From contig JAFNGF010000365.1 in assembly GCA_017885385.1 (NCBI GenBank), positions 1 to 12,473 of the forward strand: a stretch of DNA of 12,473 nt. The letters run 5' to 3'. The notes under the pieces were generated by a model. It was not told the origin of the DNA and did no database searches. It saw nothing but the letters and a program-made list of their open reading frames with translations. Positions 1-5,758 of the stretch are shown here, piece by piece (the first letter of the stretch is position 1; the number at the start of each line of letters is the position of its first letter). Position numbers and translations under genes: made by a program. This stretch comes from Planctomycetota bacterium. GTDB taxonomy: Bacteria; Planctomycetota; Phycisphaerae; Sedimentisphaerales; Anaerobacaceae.

Positions 1-435
1 ATCGGCTTTGACCTGATAGAGGTGCCGGGCGCCACCGGCTTTGTCGATACAAATTACAGGGGCAAGGCCTCTGCGGCGATAAAGGCGCTGGAGCAGTACG
101 ACCTCGTCTTTATCCACATAGAAGCACCTGATGAGGCTTCCCACAGCGGCAACGCGGAAATGAAGAAAAAGGCCATCGAGCAGATTGACAAACACATTGT
201 TGGGCCGGTCCTCGAAGCGATTAAGAATTACCAAAACTGGCGAATCCTGGTAATGCCCGACCATCCAACGCCGGTGCGAAACGGCTCTCACTCGCCTGAG
301 CCGGTGCCATTCGCTATGGCAGGCAACGACATCAGTGGTATTCTGGATATGACTTTTAGTGAAGCCAACGCTGCCAAATCAGGGCTTCGGATAGATAATG
401 GTTTTGAATTGATGGAGTATTTCCTAAGGAGCTAA
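1..435 (+). CDS. Cofactor-independent phosphoglycerate mutase family protein (ApgM/ThrB2-like), 3' part
   Basis: The reading frame is open from base 1 and ends with TAA, so only the C-terminal 144 or so residues are present and the true start lies outside the window. The frame reads PGATGFVDTNYRGKA, then IEAPDEASHSGN (about bases 118-153), then MPDHPTP..NGSHSPEPVPF (about 253-312). These are the Asp/His metal-binding motifs of the alkaline-phosphatase superfamily as found in the archaeal-type, 2,3-bisphosphoglycerate-independent mutases. That family interconverts 3- and 2-phosphoglycerate in the cytoplasm. A subgroup has been proposed as an alternative homoserine kinase (ThrB2), typically encoded beside aspartate-pathway genes. 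Aspartate kinase follows 181 bases downstream, while a pyruvate kinase gene lies further on, so context supports either role. The family call is secure; the substrate is not. Confidence 0.9.
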   Translation: MGFDLIEVPGATGFVDTNYRGKASAAIKALEQYDLVFIHIEAPDEASHSGNAEMKKKAIEQIDKHIVGPVLEAIKNYQNWRILVMPDHPTPVRNGSHSPEPVPFAMAGNDISGILDMTFSEANAAKSGLRIDNGFELMEYFLRS

Positions 436-616
436 AGAATCTGAGGGGAGGGCACGGAAGACAGAAGACAGAAGTGTGCCCTGAACCGAGTTGAAGGGCC
501 GAAGGGACGCAAGACAGGAGACAGAATACAGAAGATGCAATTCACAATCCAGGACCCTGTTTGCTGACTCTTTGCTGCTGTGTCCTATAGCAGGGTTAAA
601 TTTTGGTGGATGAACT
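436..616. repeat. Intergenic composite repeat, copy 1
   Basis: The spacer between the mutase gene and lysC holds a purine-rich run built on GAAGACA/CAGAAG units (457-474), then a degenerate CCTGAACCGAGTTGAAGG motif (480-497), then another GACAGGAGACAGAATACAGA run (513-532). The same order of parts recurs in opposite orientation at 4588-4647. No terminator with a T-run is visible. The bases just before lysC include GGTGGA (605-610), a plausible ribosome binding site. Confidence 0.6.
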
Positions 617-1858
617 ATGGCAATACTTGTGCAAAAATTTGGCGGCACTTCGGTCGCCGATGCGGCCAAGATTCGCAGAGCCGCCGAGCGGGTAATCAAG
701 GCAGTTAAGGACGGCTATCAGGTCGTGGTGGTAGCTTCGGCACGCGGTCATCAAACAGACGAGCTTGTCGCCGACGCTTTGGAGCTTAATCCCAATCCGC
801 CGACACGCGAGATGGACCAGCTGCTCAGCACCGGCGAGCAACAGACCGTGTCACTATTTGCTATGGCACTGGACACGATGGGATACGATGCCATCAGCTT
901 TACCGGCGGCCAGATTCGATTGCTCACAGATAGCATCTACACTAAGGCACGGATAAAAAGCATCGATGCCGAGCGGATCCACAAGCAGCTGGACCAGGGC
1001 AAGATCGTTATTGTCGCAGGATTCCAGGGCGTGGATGAGCTTGGCAACATCACCACGCTTGGCCGAGGTGGCTCAGACACAACAGCGGTAGCGCTGGCGG
1101 CAACCTTGGGAGCCCAGGAATGCGAAATTTATACCGATGTGGACGGAGTCTACACCACCGACCCGCGAATATTCAAAAAGGCCGTAAAAATGAACGTGAT
1201 TAGTTACGATGAGATGCTGGAAATGGCCAGCTTCGGAGCAGGAGTGATGCATCCGCGAGCGGTTCAGTTCGGCAAAAAATACGATGTCAAAATTCACGTG
1301 AGAAACAGTATGAACGAAACGGAAGGAACAATAATTACTCATGAGGTGCCTCAGATGGAAGGCGTAGTGGTTTCAGGAGCAACGTTACAGAAAGATATGG
1401 CCAAGATAGGTCTGGCAGGCATCGATAACGTTCCGGGCAATGCGGCAAAACTTTTCGCCCGTCTGGCACGCGCAAAAGTAGTGGTCAATGACATTATTCA
1501 GACGGAAATCGGTCCCGAAAAAGCAAACCTGGCGTTCTTGATCGGCATCTCCGATTTGCCTGCTGCCAAAAAGGCTGTCGATGATATCAAAGACGAGCTT
1601 GGTTGCGAGAGCGTATTCATTCGCGATGACATCGCCGAGGTCTCTGTGATCGGCGTAGGCATGCGGAGCCACTACGGCGTGGCAGAAAAAATGTTCGGCT
1701 CGCTGGCCAAGGCCCAGGTCAACATCGATTCAATTACCACCAGCGAGATTCGTATTAGTTGTGCCGTGAGCAGGGACGAGGCTGAAAAAGCTCTTGAGGC
1801 TGTTTGTCTTGCTTTTGAATTAGATAAGCCTGCCGAGCAGCGAGAAAAAACAGAGTAG
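617..1858 (+). CDS. lysC: Aspartate kinase
   Basis: This 413-residue protein phosphorylates aspartate to 4-phosphoaspartate, the first step to lysine, threonine and methionine (and diaminopimelate). The N-terminal amino-acid kinase domain starts with the nucleotide-binding KFGGTS (7-12). It continues with the substrate-side segment around GRGGSDTTAVALAA (149-162) and TDVDGVYTTDPR (173-184). Two C-terminal ACT domains follow, roughly 255-330 and 335-410, the second containing VIGVGMRSHYGVAEKMFGSL; these usually bind lysine or threonine for feedback control. The length matches monofunctional, Bacillus/Corynebacterium-type enzymes with no homoserine dehydrogenase fused. An internal alternative start that would give a separate small regulatory subunit is possible in this family but cannot be decided here. 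The ATG is supported by GGTGGA six bases upstream. Confidence 0.97.
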   Translation: MAILVQKFGGTSVADAAKIRRAAERVIKAVKDGYQVVVVASARGHQTDELVADALELNPNPPTREMDQLLSTGEQQTVSLFAMALDTMGYDAISFTGGQIRLLTDSIYTKARIKSIDAERIHKQLDQGKIVIVAGFQGVDELGNITTLGRGGSDTTAVALAATLGAQECEIYTDVDGVYTTDPRIFKKAVKMNVISYDEMLEMASFGAGVMHPRAVQFGKKYDVKIHVRNSMNETEGTIITHEVPQMEGVVVSGATLQKDMAKIGLAGIDNVPGNAAKLFARLARAKVVVNDIIQTEIGPEKANLAFLIGISDLPAAKKAVDDIKDELGCESVFIRDDIAEVSVIGVGMRSHYGVAEKMFGSLAKAQVNIDSITTSEIRISCAVSRDEAEKALEAVCLAFELDKPAEQREKTE

Positions 1859-2019
1859 GGTGGGCTTTAGCCCACCGCCAAGGAAGTGGTGGGGTATCCA
1901 TTCTCCATAGCAGAGCTTCCAGCCTTCGTCCGCCACTGGCGGACTTCGGCGGAGTAGGCACTGCGAAGGACGAAAGCCCCCCCTACCGCTGAGAGGCGTC
2001 ATACTGGGGTAGACCCTCA
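1859..2019. repeat. Palindromic repeat cluster downstream of lysC
   Basis: Directly after the lysC stop codon is a 7-bp stem with a 4-base loop, GGTGGGC-TTTA-GCCCACC (1859-1876). A second palindrome, TCCGCCACTGGCGGA (1929-1943), is enclosed by CTTCGTCC (1923-1930) and GGACGAAAG (1968-1976). A relative of the second palindrome occurs at 5486-5500. There is no T-run after the first stem, so it looks like a dispersed REP-like palindrome rather than a standard intrinsic terminator, though it could still protect the lysC mRNA 3' end. Confidence 0.6.
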
Positions 2020-2049
2020 TTGGCTGCTAAACATAATAGCGCCTATGCG

Positions 2050-2688
2050 ATGAGCAGACGCCGCCGCACCGGCCTAATGGTTTTGGGCCTGTTGGCGGCG
2101 GCTGTTTTTATCACGCTTGACCACACCTCGGTCAGCTACCACCGCCAACGTCGGCACAGATCCGATAGGCAAATAAGAGCGCACGATTTTCAGAAGTACC
2201 ATGCCAAGACCTTCAAAGTCATAAATGTCGTTGATGGCGACACTATTGATTTAGGTATTCCTGACGGCCAGGATCAGCACACAAGGATAAGACTGTGGGG
2301 GGTGGACACGCCCGAAACAAAGAGCGAAGAATTCGGCGTAATGTATTTCGGCCCGGAAGCCGGCGAATTTACCGATAGGGAGACGCTCGGCAAAGAAGTT
2401 GTCGTATACCTGGATGAGGCAAATCACACCAGAGACAAATACGACAGACTGCTGGCCTACGTACAGCTGCCCGAAGGCGACTTTTTGAACGAAAAGCTTT
2501 TATCACAAGGATTCGCCTACGCAGACTTACGATTCGACCATAGTTTCTACAACAAGTACCAGCAGTTGCAGGCGAGTGCCCGTAGCTTGAAAAGGGGTTT
2601 GTGGAAGAAAGTCTCTCGCGAGCAACTGCCCGAATGGCTGCAGAGAGAAAAACCGACTCTGCTGCTTACGTCGGAGGAATCTGGATAA
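2050..2688 (+). CDS. Membrane-anchored or exported thermonuclease (SNase-like) protein
   Basis: From the ATG at 2050 the product is 212 residues. It begins with a basic MSRRRRTG and a hydrophobic stretch to about residue 23, which acts as an export signal or membrane anchor. The SNase fold follows: NVVDGDTIDLG (about 59-69) with its Asp pair, RLWGVDTPE (about 81-89) matching the RLxxxDTPE active-site motif, and KYDRLLAYV (about 130-138) matching YxRxLAYV. The counterparts of the staphylococcal catalytic Arg, Glu and Arg are therefore all present. The family cleaves DNA and RNA with calcium, usually outside the cytoplasm. An in-frame TTG at 2020 has a GGGGT nine bases upstream, whereas the ATG has no clear ribosome site, so ten more N-terminal residues are possible. 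The stop lies one base before pyruvate kinase, suggesting co-translation. Confidence 0.85.
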   Translation: MSRRRRTGLMVLGLLAAAVFITLDHTSVSYHRQRRHRSDRQIRAHDFQKYHAKTFKVINVVDGDTIDLGIPDGQDQHTRIRLWGVDTPETKSEEFGVMYFGPEAGEFTDRETLGKEVVVYLDEANHTRDKYDRLLAYVQLPEGDFLNEKLLSQGFAYADLRFDHSFYNKYQQLQASARSLKRGLWKKVSREQLPEWLQREKPTLLLTSEESG

Positions 2689-2689
2689 A

Positions 2690-3715
2690 ATGCCCAGAAC
2701 AAAGATCATCGCCACGTTAGGACCTGCCAGCAGTGATTATACGGTTTTGCGGAAGATGGTGACAGCCGGCCTCAATGTGGTCAGACTGAATTTCTCGCAC
2801 GGCACGGCCCAGCAGCATCTTGACCGGATCATGCTCATTCGCAAGATAAATCAAAAGTACCGGCGGCACATTCGGATAATGCAGGACTTGGAGGGTTTTC
2901 GAATCAGGGTAGGACGATTCAAAGGTGCTAAAACCAGGACCTTGAAGAAACGCACCATCATTTGGCTCAGTAATGAGCCCGATGCCCAAGGTCCCAAGAC
3001 TATACCTCTGGATTATGATGGCAGCTTGGATTGGATAAAGCCGAAACAGCTTATCTACATCGACGATGGGAACCTCGCCCTGCAAGTTGTCGACACATCC
3101 GGAAACAAAATAAAGGCTCAGGTTTTCGAGGGCGGAATCCTTAAAGAGCGAAAAGGCATAAATGTCCCTGATGCCCTGCCGCCTTTTGGACAGATAACAG
3201 AAAAGGACCAAGAAGACATAGAATTTGGCATAGCGCAAAAAGTTGACTACATCGCCCTTTCGTTTGTGCGGGACGAAAATGATGTGCTTAGGGCGGTAGA
3301 CTTGATAAAGCCGAGATTGCCAAGTTGCCGGGTTGTGGCAAAAATAGAAACCAGGCAGGCGATCGAGAACATAGACAAAATCATTGGCGCGGCCGACGGG
3401 ATCATGATAGCCCGCGGCGATATGGGCATTTCCATTCCCATTTATGAGGTGCCCATCGTGCAGAAGCAGATAATCAAGAAATGTAATGCCGCAAAGAAGT
3501 TTGTCATCACCGCCACGCAGATGCTGGAAAGCATGACCGAGCACACCAGGCCGACCCGGGCGGAAGTGGCTGATGTAGCCAATGCCATTATCGATGGCAC
3601 CGATTTCGTGATGCTTTCCGCCGAGACAGCCGTCGGCCGGTACCCGTATGAATGCGTGCGGATGATGAATGAGATTGTCAAATTCACCGAGAAGTCCATC
3701 TCACAATTGCGGTGA
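2690..3715 (+). CDS. pyk: Pyruvate kinase, short form without C-terminal domain
   Basis: This 341-residue protein converts phosphoenolpyruvate and ADP to pyruvate and ATP. Visible motifs are TKIIATLGPAS at the N-terminus, NVVRLNFSHG (29-38), the mobile B domain (about 76-160) ending in ERKGINVP, ALSFVRDENDV (189-199), VVAKIE with the catalytic Lys218, ARGDMG (241-246), ATQMLESM (275-282) and TRAEVADVANA (289-299). The chain ends about a dozen residues after YPYECVRMMNEIV, where classical enzymes continue for about 120 residues. The A and B domains are whole, and the C-terminal domain, which carries effector sites and part of the tetramer interface, is missing. At the potassium-site segment it reads DLEGFRIRV instead of DTKGPEIRT. 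GGAGGA (2673-2678) lies 11 bases before the ATG. The stop codon directly abuts the end of the opposing toxin gene. Confidence 0.93.
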   Translation: MPRTKIIATLGPASSDYTVLRKMVTAGLNVVRLNFSHGTAQQHLDRIMLIRKINQKYRRHIRIMQDLEGFRIRVGRFKGAKTRTLKKRTIIWLSNEPDAQGPKTIPLDYDGSLDWIKPKQLIYIDDGNLALQVVDTSGNKIKAQVFEGGILKERKGINVPDALPPFGQITEKDQEDIEFGIAQKVDYIALSFVRDENDVLRAVDLIKPRLPSCRVVAKIETRQAIENIDKIIGAADGIMIARGDMGISIPIYEVPIVQKQIIKKCNAAKKFVITATQMLESMTEHTRPTRAEVADVANAIIDGTDFVMLSAETAVGRYPYECVRMMNEIVKFTEKSISQLR

Positions 3716-4024
3716 TTAGACAACATCCCATGGTTTGGTTCTTCTCTGATTTAGATCGCGGGCAGCATGTATAATCGTAAGGACTAAAATGCGGTCACTT
3801 TCTACACGATAGATAATCCGGTAATTGTGCAATAAAACCTCCCGAATACTCTCCTCTTCAGCTTCCGGGACAGCCCTTCCCATCTTAGGAAACTTCTTGA
3901 TGCTTTCCACTGCTTCAATAATTTTTTCGATGAATCGATCTGCGTAATACTCTGAGTCTCTGCGGATATAATCCCGGATGCTTTCTAAATCCAGCAGGGC
4001 TGGCCGAGTCCATTCGATCTTCAT
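3716..4024 (-). CDS. RelE/ParE-superfamily toxin
   Basis: This 102-residue protein is of typical ParE/RelE size and pattern. It has an N-terminal helix pair (W-T-x-x-A-x-x-D-L-E-x-I-R-D-Y-I, then the DRFIEKIIEAVESIKKFP helix), GR.VPE (49-53), REVLLHNYRIIYRV (61-74) and a final strand ending IIHAARD (84-90). In this superfamily RelE-like members cleave mRNA on the ribosome and ParE-like members poison DNA gyrase. FPxMGRxVPE and HxARD fit the ParE-like side, but the target cannot be fixed from sequence. The start ATG overlaps the antitoxin stop in an ATGA (4021-4024), so the two are translationally coupled. Its stop lies base-to-base against the pyruvate kinase stop on the other strand. Confidence 0.9.
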   Translation of the reverse strand: MKIEWTRPALLDLESIRDYIRRDSEYYADRFIEKIIEAVESIKKFPKMGRAVPEAEEESIREVLLHNYRIIYRVESDRILVLTIIHAARDLNQRRTKPWDVV

Positions 4025-4200
4025 TTTGAAAGAAGCCTTTTCTTAACTTGTTTGTGGGAAACAACGTTTCCTTCTTGTGCGGCTTTCAAAGCGATGGCTA
4101 ACTTCTTTTTGACGTAAAATTCGTACATAATGTCATCCCACGTTGCTTGATCTGGCAGTTTATCAATGAGCTTCTTCGCTTCTTCCTTAACAATACTCAT
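4021..4200 (-). CDS. Small antitoxin partner of the ParE-type toxin (59 aa)
   Basis: The complement of 4200-4021 encodes a 59-residue basic protein. It starts MSIVKEEAKKLIDKLP, continues TWDDIMYEFYVKKKLA, and ends EGNVVSHKQVKKRLLSK. The pattern of LPdxxTWdDIMYxxYvrxKi followed by EGxxVsHxxvkxrl is one I recall from small proteins next to RelE/ParE toxins; no classical ribbon-helix-helix or Phd motif is obvious. The gene sits immediately before the toxin with a 4-base overlap, the normal antitoxin-first order. A strong ribosome site, GGGAGG (complement of 4211-4216), lies ten bases before the ATG. An 8-base palindrome CGGTACCG (4216-4223) just upstream could be an operator for autoregulation, but this is speculative. 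Confidence 0.85.
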   Translation of the reverse strand: MSIVKEEAKKLIDKLPDQATWDDIMYEFYVKKKLAIALKAAQEGNVVSHKQVKKRLLSK

Positions 4201-4229
4201 AATCGTTCAGCCTCCCGGTACCGTGTTCA

Positions 4230-4670
4230 TTATGCCTCATTACGCAGCCTTCCAACTGTTGATAATTTCTTCTGCCAAGAATGATAGCATAAAGGAGAGT
4301 GCGGGCCAATGAAAAAGCATATGACACAGACTGCGCGGGTTCTATCTTCGCCACAGCATTGATTTGCCTTTGAAATTGGCTTTGGTTGGCTTTGCTTTTT
4401 GGGCTCCGCAGGCGGCAATTTTTTCATAATCCTTTGTCGCAAAGAAAGATACATTCGTTTCGGTTTCACCGAAATTGGCTTTGCTTTGCCAAAATAGGGC
4501 CGATTTGTAGAGGATTCTCGACAATTGTCGAACAAGGTGGGTGGCCTGCTCAATCGTAGTTTGGGTGTAGATTCTGCCATGATTTTGCTGTCTTCTGTCC
4601 CTTCGACTTCGCTCAGGGCAAGCTTCTGTTTTCTGACTTCTGTTTTTAAATTGGCTTTGTTTTGCATAAT
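4230..4670 (-). repeat. Degenerate repeat-rich sequence reading QNKAN/KAKPIS, probably non-coding
   Basis: An open frame of 145 codons runs on the - strand from 4667 to 4230, but its composition (MQNKANLKTEVRKQK, then KAKPISVKPKR, then KKQSQPKPISKANQ) looks like a repeated DNA motif read in frame rather than a folded protein. On the + strand the unit AAATTGGCTTTG occurs at 4374-4385, 4472-4483 and 4648-4659, each followed by a T-rich GCTTTGCC/TTTTGC-like tail. A CCCTTCGACTTCGCTCAGGG repeat is embedded at 4599-4618 and accounts for the SEVEG residues of the frame. I recall similar QNKANF sequences annotated as hypothetical proteins in planctomycete assemblies. It directly follows the stop of the gene at 4674-5276. 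Confidence 0.5.
4588..4647 (-). repeat. Composite repeat, copy 2 (inverted relative to copy 1)
   Basis: Read on the - strand, this stretch has CAGAAGTCAGAAAACAGAAG, then CCTGAGCGAAGTCGAAGG, then GACAGAAGACAG. This is the same order of parts as 457-532. The central motif is nearly self-complementary around CTGAGCGAAGTCGAAG. Its presence inside an open frame supports the view that the surrounding frame is not a conserved gene. Confidence 0.65.
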
Positions 4671-4673
4671 TGG

Positions 4674-5276
4674 TCAGAATTTCCCGGCGTGCAGGGATTT
4701 GTAGCCGGTTTCTTCATCGGCGGCCCTAGGCGGATTCAGCTTTCGCATGACCAGGAGTCTCTGAACCTCGAGTATCGTTTTATACAGGCTGTGCTCTAAT
4801 CGGCGTTCATACATTAAGAGGCGTTCGAGCACCCTTGCATTTGAGAAGTCCTTTATGGCTATGCGACCCAGCGCCAGGTCGCCGTCCGAGGTGGACGGAC
4901 CGCCCTGCGGCTGGCCTGCGCCTTTGAAAAACAGCGATTGGGTCAGTTTAGCCAAGGGGCTGGACGTTCTATCTGCGTTCAGCGCGTCGATGGTTTGGTT
5001 CTGGATGCGACCGGCCCGTTTGAGCCGCCATGAGAGACTGACAATCCGCTCGGCCAACATCGATTCCATGGGGCTGTCGGGGTCCAGCTCGCCGAGCATC
5101 CGGTCCTGGTAGAGGTCAAACTCGGCCTGACTTTCCCCGCCGATTACGTCCTGACGGGCCGTAAGGCCGTGTTTCACGCCGTTTTGTGAGACGGCGTTCT
5201 TGCCCTCAGGGCTCCGGGGGCCGGTCGATTCTTGGGCGTTACGACGGTTGGCGAGGATTTGTGCTTCGGTGGCCAT
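4674..5276 (-). CDS. Conserved hypothetical protein with RRNAQxSTGPRxPEGK...KHG N-terminus
   Basis: This 200-residue protein has no function I can name. It starts MATEAQILANRRNAQESTGP, followed by RSPEGKNAVSQNGVKHGL (21-38), a signature I recall in many hypothetical proteins of Planctomycetota and Acidobacteria. The rest is mostly helical and charged: SPMESMLAERIVSLSWRLKR (68-87), RIQNQTIDALNA, SPLAKLTQSL and ARVLERLLMYERRLEHSLYK (147-166). A low-complexity segment GAGQPQGGPSTSDGD (119-133) breaks the helical pattern. It corresponds to a DNA palindrome CCGTCC-GAGGT-GGACGG (4882-4898), as if a repeat had inserted in frame. There is no signal peptide, membrane span or transposase motif. The tail is followed at once by the QNKAN-type repeat sequence, a link that suggests the two travel together. 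Confidence 0.7.
   Translation of the reverse strand: MATEAQILANRRNAQESTGPRSPEGKNAVSQNGVKHGLTARQDVIGGESQAEFDLYQDRMLGELDPDSPMESMLAERIVSLSWRLKRAGRIQNQTIDALNADRTSSPLAKLTQSLFFKGAGQPQGGPSTSDGDLALGRIAIKDFSNARVLERLLMYERRLEHSLYKTILEVQRLLVMRKLNPPRAADEETGYKSLHAGKF
4882..4898. repeat. Palindrome inside the hypothetical gene
   Basis: CCGTCC-GAGGT-GGACGG forms a 6-bp stem with a 5-base loop within the region encoding the low-complexity linker (residues about 119-133) of the 4674-5276 product. It resembles the REP-like palindromes in the intergenic spaces but lies in frame within a coding sequence. Confidence 0.5.
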
Positions 5277-5758
5277 TATAAGTACTCCGAGTATATCAAC
5301 TCAAATTCTAAATCCTAAACTCTAAATCCTAAACAAACCTGTCCTGAGCATAGTCGAAGGATTCGAAAATCAAATTTTCAAATGCTCCAAACGAGGTTTA
5401 ATAGATCACTTGACTGGGCCTGCTGGCCCCAAAGACCGTGCCGCGCTGCAGCTTACAGACATGAAATCTGAAATGTCTATTTATCTCCGCCTACTGGCGG
5501 TTTATGTTTGCTTAGCGACAAACATACAGGTATTTTAACACACTTTCAAACAAAAGTCAACAAAAAACGGCCAAAAATACACTTTTTTTTAGCCGCCCCG
5601 TATCCCTGCATGTCTTAGGCAGGGAGCCAGATTCCCTTTTCCCTGTATGTCGTAGCATGTGCCTGCGAAGGCAGGTACCAGCGATCCATAAAATTCGACT
5701 GCAAAATTAGATTAGCATAATAACGTGTCCGCTGTACGCCCTCTACATTCCACCTCAT
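5277..5758. repeat. Non-coding spacer with several short repeats
   Basis: No convincing gene is seen in these 482 bases. They contain a direct repeat of CTAAATCCTAAA-like units (5308-5334), and a CCTGTCCTGAGCATAGTCGAAGG-type repeat split as CCTGTCCTGAGC (5338-5349) and TAGTCGAAGG (5351-5360). They also contain the palindrome TCCGCC-TAC-TGGCGG (5486-5500), an AT-rich stretch with a T-run (5582-5590), a stem CCCTGC/GCAGGG (5604-5609 and 5619-5624), and a stem CCTGC/GCAGG (5662-5666 and 5671-5675). The last two lie downstream of the nuclease gene on the - strand and could end its transcript, although neither is followed by a T-run in that direction. Confidence 0.55.

Noticed and set aside
1859..1876. 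Intrinsic terminator after lysC
   Set aside because: The stem is good but no T-run follows, and the sequence type fits a dispersed palindrome.
2717..3544. Long open frame of 275 codons on the - strand opposite pyruvate kinase
   Set aside because: It lies fully antisense to a clear enzyme with conserved motifs, and its translation shows no domain or composition of a real protein.
4201..4260. Promoter for the toxin-antitoxin operon (CATAAT at 4229-4234 and TTGGAA at 4250-4255, - strand)
   Set aside because: The boxes are separated by only 15 bases and the -35 match is weak, so I do not list it as a feature.
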